21,461 nucleotides of DNA, taken from assembly GCA_001780825.1 (NCBI GenBank), contig MFIX01000203.1:1-21461 (forward strand), written 5' to 3'. The position numbers were made by a program, and so were the translations under genes. The notes under the pieces are model-generated. The model worked only from the letters and a program-made list of their open reading frames with translations. It was not told where the DNA came from and ran no database searches. This document shows positions 5,628-13,904 of the stretch, in pieces (the first letter of the stretch is position 1; each line of letters starts with the position of its first letter). The DNA is from Candidatus Glassbacteria bacterium RIFCSPLOWO2_12_FULL_58_11. Lineage in GTDB: Bacteria; Gemmatimonadota; Glassbacteria; GWA2-58-10.

Positions 5628-6983
5628 ATGGACAATAACAGGATACTGCTGTCGGAAAAAGACCTGGTTCAGCGCTGGTACAACGTGGCCGCGGATTTAC
5701 CGAAACCTTGCGCTCCTCCGTTGAACCCGGGAACCGGCCAGCCGCTCACCCCGGACATGCTGACACCGATTTTCCCCATGGCACTGATCGAGCAGGAGGT
5801 TTCCCAAGAGCGCTGGATCGAAATCCCCGATCCGGTACGGGAGGTGCTAAAGCTCTGGCGTCCCACTCCGCTGCATCGCGCTTTCAACCTGGAAAAGGCT
5901 CTGGGCACTCCGGCGCGCATCTACTACAAGAACGAGAGCCTGAGCCCTCCGGGCAGCCACAAGCCCAACACCGCCGTGGCCCAGGTCTATTACAACAAGC
6001 AGGCGGGGATCAAGCGGATCAGCACGGAGACCGGCGCGGGCCAGTGGGGCAGTGCCCTGGCTTTCGCCTGCAGCAAGTTCGGCGTGGAGTGCACGGTTTA
6101 CATGGTGAAAGTCAGCTATGAGCAGAAACCGATGCGGAAAAGCCTGATGCATATCTGGAACGCCGAGGTCTTCCCCAGCCCGACCGACCGGACCAACAGC
6201 GGCCGGGCGTTCCGCCAGCGCTTCCCCGGCACCACCGGCAGCCTGGGAATGGCGATCAGCGAGGCCGTCGAGGATGCCGCGACCCACGAGGACACCAACT
6301 ATTCCCTTGGCAGTGTGCTCAACCACGTGATGCTGCACCAGACGGTTATCGGGCTGGAGGCCAAGAAACAGTTCGAGATCGCCGGCGACTACCCTGATAT
6401 ACTGATCGCCTGCGCGGGCGGCGGAAGCAATTTCTCCGGTTTCACCTTCCCCTTCGTGCCGGACAAGCTGAAAGGCAAGGAGATCCGGATCATCGCCGCG
6501 GAACCGGCGGCTTGCCCCTCGCTTACCAAGGGGCCGTTCCGCTACGATTTCGGCGATACAGGCAAAATGACCCCGCTGCTCAAGATGCACACCCTGGGCC
6601 ACGTTTTCGTGCCACCCGGAATCCATGCCGGCGGCCTGCGTTACCACGGCATGGCACCGCTGGTCAGCCACCTCAAGGACCTGGGGATCATCGAGGCGAC
6701 CGCGCTGAACCAGATCGAGTGTTTCGAGGCCGGTATCCTGTTCGCCCGGACCGAGGGGACGATCCCCGCGCCCGAGACCACCCATGCCATCCGGGCGGCG
6801 GTTGTCGAAGCCCTGAAATGCAAGGAGACCGGCGAGGAGAAATGCATCGCCTTCAATTTCAGCGGCCACGGCCACCTGGACCTCTCGGCCTATGATAAAT
6901 ATTACGAAAAAGCCCTCGAGGACTATGAATATCCCGAAGAGTTGATCAAACAGGCGCTGAAAGAGGTCCCGGAAGTCAAATAG
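5628..6983 (+). CDS. trpB2: Tryptophan synthase beta-like PLP enzyme (TrpB2)
   Basis: A 451-residue member of the TrpB2 family, longer than classical TrpB1 (about 400) and with the typical N-terminal extension (residues 1-75). The PLP lysine is K112 in PPGSHKPNTA. It is followed by ETGAGQWG (134-141), the PLP-phosphate loop CAGGGSNF (262-269), GLRYHG and the C-terminal SGHGHLDL. TrpB2 enzymes make tryptophan from indole plus serine or phosphoserine, often without a TrpA partner, and may salvage indole. No trpA is adjacent. The gene diverges from iorA, whose product handles indolepyruvate, so the two may belong to the same indole/aromatic amino-acid physiology. GGAGA lies about 9 nt before the ATG. 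A strong terminator follows. Confidence 0.93.
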   Translation: MDNNRILLSEKDLVQRWYNVAADLPKPCAPPLNPGTGQPLTPDMLTPIFPMALIEQEVSQERWIEIPDPVREVLKLWRPTPLHRAFNLEKALGTPARIYYKNESLSPPGSHKPNTAVAQVYYNKQAGIKRISTETGAGQWGSALAFACSKFGVECTVYMVKVSYEQKPMRKSLMHIWNAEVFPSPTDRTNSGRAFRQRFPGTTGSLGMAISEAVEDAATHEDTNYSLGSVLNHVMLHQTVIGLEAKKQFEIAGDYPDILIACAGGGSNFSGFTFPFVPDKLKGKEIRIIAAEPAACPSLTKGPFRYDFGDTGKMTPLLKMHTLGHVFVPPGIHAGGLRYHGMAPLVSHLKDLGIIEATALNQIECFEAGILFARTEGTIPAPETTHAIRAAVVEALKCKETGEEKCIAFNFSGHGHLDLSAYDKYYEKALEDYEYPEELIKQALKEVPEVK

Positions 6984-7017
6984 CGTATCCCGAGACGTGC
7001 AAATTGGTTTACCAGCA

Positions 7018-7050
7018 GGGGCGGTTCTCGCGAACCGCCCTATTTTTTTA
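7018..7050 (+). terminator. Rho-independent terminator after trpB2, built on REP-like palindrome C
   Basis: GGGCGGTTC (7019-7027) and GAACCGCCC (7032-7040) form a 9-bp stem with a TCGC loop, followed by TATTTTTTTA (7041-7050). The stem has the AGGGGCGG...CCGCCCT pattern of the other intergenic palindromes, so a REP-like element appears to serve as the terminator. Confidence 0.75.
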
Positions 7051-7415
7051 TCCCCGGTTTACCGATCCGGGTCGATCGCCCCTGCCCCCGGAGGACCTTA
7101 TTTGCCGGTTTTTCAACATGCCTGCCTCAAAACAGGTGCTCGACTTTTTTCGAGCATTTCCCCGGCGATACTGACCCGAACACAAGCATGCCGGGTTACC
7201 GGTGCTTGGCTAGCTATTGGATCATTTTGGTGTAACTTATTTACCCGCTGACAGATATAAACCATAGGGCCGCGTCTCGAAAATATGGCATATTTCTTGA
7301 AAGTATATGAGGCATTGCAGCTTTTTAATCAGCCCGGCCGAAAAACCCCGGCTGTTTAATATAGCCTCGCGAAGTCAAATAAAAACATAGATCCTCCCTA
7401 GGATCCTTCGCAGGC
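7051..7415. other. Intergenic region without recognised gene
   Basis: No coding region with recognisable protein features was found between the trpB2 terminator and the hairpin at 7420-7470. It becomes AT-rich from about 7210. It contains a short inverted repeat, GATCCT/AGGATC (7390-7395 and 7400-7405, CCCT loop). The promoter of the downstream Gfo/Idh gene probably lies here or in the leader, but I could not pick one convincingly. Confidence 0.5.
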
Positions 7416-7419
7416 AGCG

Positions 7420-7470
7420 CCCCTCCGGCTCGGAAGACTGACCTCTCCCCCAAATGCCGGAGGGGTTTTT
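7420..7470 (+). terminator. Terminator/attenuator-like hairpin upstream of the Gfo/Idh gene
   Basis: CCCCTCCGGC (7420-7429) pairs perfectly with GCCGGAGGGG (7456-7465) around a 26-nt loop, directly followed by TTTTT (7466-7470). trpB2 already has its own terminator 380 bp upstream, and the next gene starts 194 nt downstream. This could therefore be a leader attenuator rather than a gene-end terminator. No known riboswitch class was recognised. Confidence 0.45.
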
Positions 7471-7663
7471 ATATAAATTTACGCGAGACTGCATTTATTT
7501 CCTAGCCATTCCGAATTCATCCGACTCACTTTCGGCACGGCAGACACCGGAAAATTATTGCCTTACTCCCGGGCCGGAGCTAAAATTTGATCGCTCGCTT
7601 CTTACACGAGTACTCGATCCCGAAAAAATCCGTCCAAAACCTTTAAGCTCGCTGGAGGACATT

Positions 7664-8647
7664 ATGTCAAAGCGGCGTCAATTTATCCGAGAAGTCGGTT
7701 TGGGTGCGCTTTCTTCCCTGGCCCTCGCCTCCACGGTCACCAAAGCCTCCCCCGCCGCCGAGGGGCCGGACCAGGGCACCGGAAAAAAAATTCGAGTCGG
7801 GATTATCGGAGCGGAGAACTCCCATTCCATAAATTTCGGCACTATGTTCAACGTGGACAAGAAATTCCCGGGTGTGGAGGTGGTGGCTATCTGGGGCGAA
7901 ACCGCTGAATTCGCCAAAAACTCAGCAGAAAAGGGCAGCATCCCTAAAATCGTCAAGAAGCAGGAGGAGCTGCTGGGGCTGATAGATGCCTTGATCGTCG
8001 ACTTCCGTCACGCCAAATACCAGGCGGCCGCAGCCACGCCTTTTGTCGAGGCCGGAATCCCGACTTTCGTGGACAAGCCGTTCTGCTACCGGGTGGAGGA
8101 GGGCCGCGCCCTGCTCGAGCTGGCGGAAAAGCGCAAAACCCCGATTACCAGCCTGAGCTCGGTAGGTTATGGGCCCGAGGTGGATGACCTGGCCGGCCAG
8201 ATACCGGTGCTGGACCAGATAATCTCGGTCGTGGTGACCGGCCCGAGCGATATCAAGAGCAAGTACGGGGGGATTTTCTTCTATGGCATCCACACAGTCG
8301 AGCGGCTGTTCAAGCTGTTCGGCGATGAGGTCGAGGCTGTCCGCGCCACCCGCAATGGGCCGCGCTGCACATTCGAGTTCAAATTCGTCAATGGCAATCT
8401 GGCGACCTATGTACCGGCCGCTGGCTGGAAGGTTTACTGCGCCTTGAAAGAAAAAGAAGGCCTGATCGAGATAAAGCCGCGGATGAAAATGGAGGAGAAT
8501 GCGCTGCACATGTATTCGGCGATTGTGAAAATGTTCCAGACCGGGGCGGAACCCCGGAACCACGAGAGCATCCTGAAACCGATTGCCGCGCTCGAGGCGA
8601 TGGAACGCTCGGTTTACAGCGAGGAATGGGAACACCTGCTGGTCTGA
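7664..8647 (+). CDS. Tat-exported Gfo/Idh/MocA-family protein
   Basis: A 327-residue Gfo/Idh/MocA-type protein. It begins with a Tat-like leader (SKRRQFIREVG, then a hydrophobic LGALSSLALAS stretch), so it is probably periplasmic and folded before export. The Rossmann start is IRVGIIGAENSHS. The usual third Gly of GxGxxG is replaced, as in the family branch with 'GIIGxxxSH'. VDKPF supplies the usual catalytic-lysine motif, and GIHTVERLF resembles the conserved His helix. Family members are NAD(P)-dependent sugar dehydrogenases; here the reaction is unknown. The frame stays open for 70 codons upstream, but CTGGAGGAC just before the ATG at 7664 and the Tat signal fix the start. A terminator follows, and the gene converges on the esterase operon. 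Confidence 0.82.
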   Translation: MSKRRQFIREVGLGALSSLALASTVTKASPAAEGPDQGTGKKIRVGIIGAENSHSINFGTMFNVDKKFPGVEVVAIWGETAEFAKNSAEKGSIPKIVKKQEELLGLIDALIVDFRHAKYQAAAATPFVEAGIPTFVDKPFCYRVEEGRALLELAEKRKTPITSLSSVGYGPEVDDLAGQIPVLDQIISVVVTGPSDIKSKYGGIFFYGIHTVERLFKLFGDEVEAVRATRNGPRCTFEFKFVNGNLATYVPAAGWKVYCALKEKEGLIEIKPRMKMEENALHMYSAIVKMFQTGAEPRNHESILKPIAALEAMERSVYSEEWEHLLV

Positions 8648-8715
8648 AAGAAACCCGTCAATCCAAAAAGTGGCCGTCCCAATAATCCGCTTGTTGTTTG
8701 TATTTCCGGTCTCGC

Positions 8716-8744
8716 GTAGGGGCAGAGCATGCCCCTACTTTTTT
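8716..8744 (+). terminator. Terminator after the Gfo/Idh gene, built on REP-like palindrome D
   Basis: GTAGGGGCA (8716-8724) pairs with TGCCCCTAC (8730-8738) around a 5-nt loop, followed by six T (8739-8744). It carries both family edges, GTAGGGG and CCCCTAC. Confidence 0.65.
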
Positions 8745-8770
8745 CACCGCTAACACCAATGTGCGCATTC

Positions 8771-8792
8771 GGGCGGCCACAGGGGGCCGCCC
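8771..8792. repeat. REP-like palindrome E
   Basis: GGGCGGCC (8771-8778) and GGCCGCCC (8785-8792) form a perfect 8-bp stem with a 6-nt loop. It lies between the convergent ends of the Gfo/Idh and esterase genes. It shares the GGGCGG/CCGCCC core of the other palindromes but lacks the TAC edge. Confidence 0.45.
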
Positions 8793-8814
8793 CCACATAA
8801 AAATGGTTTCGGAC

Positions 8815-10365
8815 CTATTTCCGGTCCGCGGTCATTCCGGGCCAGTCATCGGTGCGGAACGGCGAGGCCGGTAGAGCCGGGCTGCCGCCCTCCATATTGC
8901 ACAGGTTGGCCTCCTCCGGGTTGTCGGTCCAGGCGTAGCGGACCGCCACCGGATGAGAAACCGCGCTGCTGCTGACCACGACTTGCTTGCCTTCGATCCG
9001 GGCATTTGCCGGATAAAACATCCGGTCCTCTCCGGCGACCGTGAACCCACCGGCCTCCGCATTGTCTCTGGTCGCCAGGCCCTCGCCGGTGTGCGTGAAG
9101 CTGATCCGGCACTGGCCGCTCTCGATTTTCATCGAATCGTAGAGCGGGCCGGAATAAAGCAGGTCTTTCTGATAGACCAGGGCCAGGGCGTTCAGCGCCA
9201 GCCTGCGGCCGACCTCCTGCTTGTTTTTCGGATGGATGTCTCCGCCATCGCCGATATCGATAGCCACAGCCATGCCGGTATGGGGAACAGCGAGAGTCAT
9301 GGTCTGGGCCTCGCGCAGCTCGGGCCAGTTGCCCTGGTGCGCCTCGAAATTGGCCAGTTGCACGAAGATGAACGGGAAATCGCCCCCGCCCCAGTCCGAG
9401 CGCCAGTTGCGGATCATGGCCGGGAAAAGCCTGCGGTACTGGTAGGCCCGGAAGACATTGGATTCGCCCTGGTACCAAGTCGCGCCCCGGATGGCATAGG
9501 GGATAAGCGGGGCGATCATCCCATTGTAGAGCACCGAGGGCTGGTTGAAATAGAGCGGCGCGGGCTGGCCCGCCTGTTTGGCTTTTTCGCCCTCTTCTAT
9601 GAACTTCGCGTACTGCTCCTTGAGCCAGGATTCATCATTGTTGTAGTCCGGCCAGTTTTTGAGAATGAGGCTCAGCTCCGGGTCTGCGGCCAGAGCTTTT
9701 CCGCTGGTCCAGGCCTCGGCGGTGGTGCCGCCCCAGGAGCTGTTGATTATCCCGACCGGGACATCAAGCTTCTGCTGAAGGAGCCGGGCAAAAAAGAAGC
9801 CGGCCGCGGTGTAGTTTCCCACGGTCTCCGGGCTGGTTATTTCCCAGGTGTTGAGCCGGCTCTGGCGCGCATCCTCAATGGGCGCCACTTCCTCCCGCGG
9901 CTCGGCGGCTTTGCAGGCCTTAACCTGAAAGTAGCGGATTCGTGGATAATCCGCCGCGGCGATTTCCTCGCGCGCATCGCGGCTCCCCTTGACTGTCATC
10001 GCCATGTTGGACTGGCCCGAACAGAGCCAGACCTCGCCGCAGAGGACATTGTTGATCACGAGCTTATTCTTTCCCTCGATCAGCAGCTCGAAAGGCCCGC
10101 CGGCCTCCAGCGGACCGAGCGCGGTCCGCCAGCGGCCATCCTGGCCGGTGGTCGCCTCGGCAGCATGCGCGCCCAAACGCACGGTGATTTTTTCTCCCGG
10201 CGCGGCCCAGCCCCAGACCGGGGCCTTCACGCCGGATTGCAGCACCATGTTGTCGCTGAACAGCTTGGGCAGACGCACCTCGGCACGCGAGGATCCGGCG
10301 GACAGGAACAGCGGCAGGGCCAGAAACAGAAATAATTGCAGAGCTGCGCGAATCGCTTCCTTCAT
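8815..10365 (-). CDS. Secreted sialate O-acetylesterase-like (SASA) carbohydrate esterase
   Basis: A 516-residue protein with a Sec signal peptide (MKEAIRAALQ then LFLFLALPLFLSAGSSRA). An N-terminal beta region (LPKLFSDNMVLQ, VWGWAAPGEKITV) is typical of bacterial sialate O-acetylesterase homologues. The SASA/SGNH-type domain has GQSNM with nucleophile S119, GATWYQGESN, and DIHP (D376, H378) as the Asp/His motif. Homologues remove acetyl groups from sialic acid, xylan or other sugars; the substrate here is unknown. The frame is open 18 codons upstream, but GGGGAG 7 nt before the ATG at 10363-10365 and the signal peptide fix the start. It is the last gene of the leftward arm of the glycan island, 235 bp after the alpha/beta hydrolase gene. 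Confidence 0.88.
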   Translation of the reverse strand: MKEAIRAALQLFLFLALPLFLSAGSSRAEVRLPKLFSDNMVLQSGVKAPVWGWAAPGEKITVRLGAHAAEATTGQDGRWRTALGPLEAGGPFELLIEGKNKLVINNVLCGEVWLCSGQSNMAMTVKGSRDAREEIAAADYPRIRYFQVKACKAAEPREEVAPIEDARQSRLNTWEITSPETVGNYTAAGFFFARLLQQKLDVPVGIINSSWGGTTAEAWTSGKALAADPELSLILKNWPDYNNDESWLKEQYAKFIEEGEKAKQAGQPAPLYFNQPSVLYNGMIAPLIPYAIRGATWYQGESNVFRAYQYRRLFPAMIRNWRSDWGGGDFPFIFVQLANFEAHQGNWPELREAQTMTLAVPHTGMAVAIDIGDGGDIHPKNKQEVGRRLALNALALVYQKDLLYSGPLYDSMKIESGQCRISFTHTGEGLATRDNAEAGGFTVAGEDRMFYPANARIEGKQVVVSSSAVSHPVAVRYAWTDNPEEANLCNMEGGSPALPASPFRTDDWPGMTADRK

Positions 10366-10427
10366 GTTTGCTCCCCGGGATGAATGAGATTGGAACGGAT
10401 TATCTATAAATTTCCACAAGCCTCTCG

Positions 10428-10505
10428 TAGGGGCGGACCCATGTGTCCGCCCGTGTTTGGAAATTTCATCTTGCAGAGCGGGCGCACACGCGGGTGCGCC
10501 CCTAC
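10428..10505. repeat. Paired REP-like palindromes F and G (BIME-like)
   Basis: Two hairpins sit between the esterase and alpha/beta hydrolase genes. The first is GGGCGGAC/GTCCGCCC (10431-10438 and 10445-10452). The second is GGGCGCAC/GTGCGCCC (10480-10487 and 10494-10501). The block begins with GTAGGGGCGG (10428) and ends with GCGCCCCTAC (10505), so the outer edges are inverted copies. This is the arrangement of paired REP elements. Confidence 0.55.
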
Positions 10506-10600
10506 AATAAAACCTTTAAATGAAATAATTTAAAAACGTGCAGAGATAAGGACAAGCTGAGTCCCAGAGATTGTTGATACCGGCTCAAATCACTCAAAGT

Positions 10601-11524
10601 TTACAGATTTTCTTTGAGCCATTTGAGGATATCCGCATTGTATTTTTGCGGCTCGAGGAAATGGCCCTCTTCGTATTCGACCAGTTGTTTTTTACCGGTA
10701 AGCAGCTTAAAATGCTCCCGGTCGCGGGCATTGCGCTCCGGGCTGTCCTTGCCGGCCAGCACCATCAGCAGCGGCGCCGTGATCCGCGGGTAAAAGTTGC
10801 TAGAATTGATCACCCGGAAAGCCGGGGTCTGCTCGCGCACGAATTCCGAGGCCGGAACAGTCAGCACCGCGGTCTTGATCCGCGGCTCCACTCCGGCCAG
10901 GACCTCGCCGATCCAGCCGCCCAGGCTGCCGCCCAGGATGGCGATCCTGCCCGGGTCGACCTCGGGCCGCGAACAGAGATAGTCGATCCCTCTTCGGAGG
11001 TCCACGACGGTTTGGCACATCCAGTCCCGGTAATAGTACGGACCGGTCTTCGCCATCGCGTCGAAACCGCCTTCCACCTTGCGCTCGCCGTAGAGGAAAT
11101 GATCCGGAGCCAGAACTGTGTAACCCTGGGCGGTCAGCAATGGAATCCACTGCTGGACCCAGTCCTCGTTCTTGCCCCAGAAAAGGTTCCAGCCGTGAAG
11201 GATCAACACCGCGGGCATTTTCTCTCCCTCATGGCCCTTGGGGACCGCCAGGTAGGCGGGCACCCGCTGTTCGCGGACGCTGCGGTAGGAAACTTTGTAG
11301 AGAGTATGCGGGCCGCGCCAGGGCCACTCGCCATACGAGCGGGGGTCCAGGGGCAGGTCCAGGTCGTAGCTGTAATATTCGAGGATCCGGGCGAATTCCG
11401 AGTCATCCACCGCGGGCTCGACAGCGGAGGCCGGGGCCTGGCCCATAGAGACTTTAGGCAGGCCCATTACGCATAAAGCGAGAAACAGCGGCAGGGCCGC
11501 AGTAAGACGGGCAAAAGATTTCAT
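10601..11524 (-). CDS. Secreted alpha/beta hydrolase (dienelactone hydrolase / acetyl-xylan-esterase-like)
   Basis: A 307-residue alpha/beta-hydrolase with a Sec signal peptide (residues 1 to about 29). The oxyanion region is LILHGWN (107-113). The nucleophile elbow is LGGSLGG with S200, the acid is probably D260 (LAGKDSPE), and the histidine H288 (EEGHFLE). The order and spacing fit the dienelactone hydrolase-like or acetyl-xylan-esterase-like secreted hydrolases common in polysaccharide loci. An ester-cleaving role on acetylated glycans is inferred from context; a peptidase-like role is less likely. AGGAGG lies about 9 nt before the ATG. It starts 51 nt after the heparinase-like lipoprotein gene on the same strand, so the two are probably co-transcribed. 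Confidence 0.85.
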   Translation of the reverse strand: MKSFARLTAALPLFLALCVMGLPKVSMGQAPASAVEPAVDDSEFARILEYYSYDLDLPLDPRSYGEWPWRGPHTLYKVSYRSVREQRVPAYLAVPKGHEGEKMPAVLILHGWNLFWGKNEDWVQQWIPLLTAQGYTVLAPDHFLYGERKVEGGFDAMAKTGPYYYRDWMCQTVVDLRRGIDYLCSRPEVDPGRIAILGGSLGGWIGEVLAGVEPRIKTAVLTVPASEFVREQTPAFRVINSSNFYPRITAPLLMVLAGKDSPERNARDREHFKLLTGKKQLVEYEEGHFLEPQKYNADILKWLKENL

Positions 11525-11575
11525 ACTGTTTGTCCTCCTGTAAAATAGTCCGCCAGTTCGAGCGGCTCGTCGATT

Positions 11576-13690
11576 TCAGTTGCCGATACCGGCCTGCGGC
11601 TGGACCTTGTCGGCCAGGGGCTGGTCGAGAATCACCGCCCCAGTGGCCGAGGCAATCCTGATCTTGCCGCCTGACGCGCCGGTGCGGTTGAAATAGACCT
11701 CGTAGATTTTGCTATTGTAATTAATCCGCACTCCGGGCAGGTCCGAGTCCAGCGCCAGCCCATCGACCTCCGGCGGTGCGGTCGCGGAGCTGTCCGCGGC
11801 CAGGAGCACGTTTAGGAAACAGTCGGCGGTGCGTGCCTGTCCGGGCGTGACTTGCAGCCGCCAGGAACCCCATTCCTCGCCCTCCGAAAGACTATAATAT
11901 ACCATTTTCGGCGGGAAATTCGTCCCGAAAATTTCGAATTCATGGCCCGGCCCGCCGACCTTGGTGACTTTGGCTGCCGCAGGCAGGACAGTCCGGCAGA
12001 ACAGCTTACCGCCGCGCTCGGTTACCGTGACCAGGCTGCCGTTCAGGAGGGGCTCATCGATGGTGTGCATGATCCAGTATTTTTTATACTCCGGCCGGGT
12101 GGTTACGACCCGGTCGAAAATCAGAAACAGGTCCGGCTGGAGCTGCAGGAACTGGCGGGTGAACAAGGAAAGCTTATGCGGGCTGTAGGCCCGCGAGGCA
12201 TCCCCGCAGACATAGCTGTAATAACGGTTGGTCTCGAAAGCCGTAATGTCGCCGGTGTCCCATTGGGTCCCCTTGGTCGGACCGAAACTTTCCCTTCCCG
12301 GCCGGGGCCAGACCTGGCCGCCGTCATTGGACAGCGTGTCCCCGCCCTCGGTGCTGAATTTTTCCCGCGGGTCATAGACCAGCAGCGTATTTCCGGCGAT
12401 AGTGCGGGCCATGTAGTTCGGCCGGTGGTTCGACTCCCATTCGTAGCGGCCGGAGTTTATCGCCAGGCTGCCCTGCTTGAAGATGGTGAAAGCGTTTTCA
12501 GCCGGATGCTGATGGCCATAGTAGAAGTCCCCGCAATCGAATATGGCGTAGCTCGCGGTGCTGTCCCAGCCGCTGCGCATTACCACCCAGCCGAGACCCT
12601 CGAAATGACGGGCCAGGGGCCAGGTGCTGTCCGGCCCGGCCGGGCTTATACCGAGTTCCGCGGGGCCCCAGATGACATCCCAGACTGTCGGCGATGCGGG
12701 TTCTTTCAGCCGGGCGAGGTTCCAGAGGCTCAGCGGGTCATGGTAGCGCGAGGCCAGGTACTTGAAGTGCCAGGGCTGGATGCTGCCCTTGACACTGCCG
12801 GCGTCATCTATCCGCGGCCACTCGCCGTTGGGCTTGACACACCAGGTCCACCAGAGGCTGAACCAGCGCAGATAGGGGTTGTTCTCCGCCAGGTCCTCGC
12901 CGGTGAGCGCTTTCCAGATTTCGAAATCATAGACCGGGGTGCGCACATAGTTATAAGCCGCATAAGCCAGCCCGGAGTACATGCCCCCGTCATCCGCGGC
13001 TACCTGGTCCATCATCTTGCGCCACTCGTGGATTTTTTCCGTGGTCCAGGCGAACCATTCACCGCTCAGGCTGTCGTCCACCCCCGTGCCGGCCAGGGTG
13101 ACCGCCGGCCAGAAAACCGGGTCCAGGGTGCCATAGCCGCCCCCGCCGTAGGGCGTGAACCATTCCTTGTCCCAGGCGATCCGGCCCGCCCCGGCGATCT
13201 TTTCTCCAAGCTCGCGCCGCTGCAATTCGGACATTCCGCCATAAAGCCAGTCATAGGCGAAACAGCAGTATCTTCTGAACTCCACCGCCTCCCAGTATCC
13301 GCCGCCATGTTCCCGCTCGAGCTGGATGTAGCGCTCAAGGGCCCTTCCGAGGTATTCGAGGCCTTTTTCCAGGTATCGCGTGTCTCCTTCGACCAAATAG
13401 ATAAAGCCGCATTTCTCGGCCAGCCTGCCTGCCTCGCGCACCGGGATACTGTCCCGGTCGCCTGGCGAGTAACGGTCCACGGATTCTTTCAGCGCGGCGA
13501 ACAAAGGGGCGCGGGCTCCGCGGCAGCGCTCGCGGGTCAGCTCAAGGAAGTCGCCGCTCAGGATCAGCCGCGGATGGCCGGGCAGGGCTGCCGGGCCGGT
13601 CTTTTGGGAGCGCGGGTTGCAGGAAAGGAAAACGAGGATGAGAAACGGCAGGCAGGCAAGGATAATTGGCGTTCGCCGGAGAGGTTTCAT
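11576..13690 (-). CDS. Heparinase II/III-like lipoprotein (putative polysaccharide lyase)
   Basis: A 704-residue protein beginning with a lipoprotein signal (basic MKPLRRT, hydrophobic stretch, lipobox FLSC with C24), so it is probably outer-membrane or periplasm anchored. The N-terminal half starts GHPRLILSGDFLELTRERC and has helical alpha/alpha-toroid features (CCFAYDWLYGGM, WKALTGEDLAE). The C-terminal half resembles the heparinase II/III beta-sandwich, with GWVVMRSGWD, DFYYGHQHPAENAF (His-rich active-site-like motif) and LFLIFDRVVTT. Related lyases cleave heparin, alginate and other uronate polymers, but many family members are uncharacterised, so the substrate is open. It is the first gene of the leftward operon and a distant paralogue of the divergent gene at 13905. 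Confidence 0.82.
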   Translation of the reverse strand: MKPLRRTPIILACLPFLILVFLSCNPRSQKTGPAALPGHPRLILSGDFLELTRERCRGARAPLFAALKESVDRYSPGDRDSIPVREAGRLAEKCGFIYLVEGDTRYLEKGLEYLGRALERYIQLEREHGGGYWEAVEFRRYCCFAYDWLYGGMSELQRRELGEKIAGAGRIAWDKEWFTPYGGGGYGTLDPVFWPAVTLAGTGVDDSLSGEWFAWTTEKIHEWRKMMDQVAADDGGMYSGLAYAAYNYVRTPVYDFEIWKALTGEDLAENNPYLRWFSLWWTWCVKPNGEWPRIDDAGSVKGSIQPWHFKYLASRYHDPLSLWNLARLKEPASPTVWDVIWGPAELGISPAGPDSTWPLARHFEGLGWVVMRSGWDSTASYAIFDCGDFYYGHQHPAENAFTIFKQGSLAINSGRYEWESNHRPNYMARTIAGNTLLVYDPREKFSTEGGDTLSNDGGQVWPRPGRESFGPTKGTQWDTGDITAFETNRYYSYVCGDASRAYSPHKLSLFTRQFLQLQPDLFLIFDRVVTTRPEYKKYWIMHTIDEPLLNGSLVTVTERGGKLFCRTVLPAAAKVTKVGGPGHEFEIFGTNFPPKMVYYSLSEGEEWGSWRLQVTPGQARTADCFLNVLLAADSSATAPPEVDGLALDSDLPGVRINYNSKIYEVYFNRTGASGGKIRIASATGAVILDQPLADKVQPQAGIGN

Positions 13691-13791
13691 CGCGCGGGCC
13701 TTTCGTTTTTATGAAATACGATGCGCAGGATTGGATTTTTGATTTTAATCATTCTGAATTATTCCCGCCAGTACCATTCGGAAAAAGATAT

Positions 13792-13820
13792 TTGACCGGG
13801 CCGCCGGAGCCGATTAAGAT
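13792..13820 (+). promoter_or_regulatory. Sigma70-type promoter of the rightward glycan operon
   Basis: TTGACC (13792-13797, five of six consensus bases) and TAAGAT (13815-13820, four of six) are 17 bp apart. Transcription would start near 13827, about 78 nt before the start codon. It lies in the 214-bp divergent region shared with the leftward operon. No matching leftward promoter could be picked with confidence. Confidence 0.5.
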
Positions 13821-13904
13821 TAAAACTTGTGAACTGATTCTTTAAAATCTGTTCTATCCTGCCTCCGGCAGCCTGCCGAATTACCTTCAGTAATGGAGAT
13901 TTCG

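Noticed and set aside
5847..6875. A 342-codon open frame on the minus strand across trpB2
   Set aside because: trpB2 is unmistakable on the plus strand. The antisense product has no domain.
6997..7251. An 84-codon frame after trpB2
   Set aside because: It runs through the trpB2 terminator, has no ribosome-binding site and no recognisable protein features.
7454..7663. A 70-codon N-terminal extension of the Gfo/Idh protein
   Set aside because: The upstream Met has no ribosome-binding site and would bury the Tat signal. CTGGAGGAC precedes the ATG at 7664.
8953..10335. A 460-codon open frame on the plus strand across the esterase gene
   Set aside because: The opposite strand has a signal peptide, GQSNM and DIHP motifs. 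The plus-strand product shows no domain or ribosome-binding site.
11852..13714. A 620-codon open frame on the plus strand across the heparinase-like lipoprotein gene
   Set aside because: It mirrors a gene with clear lipobox and family motifs on the minus strand. Its translation is rich in Arg, Pro, Gly and Ala with no recognisable domain, as expected for a shadow frame in GC-rich DNA.
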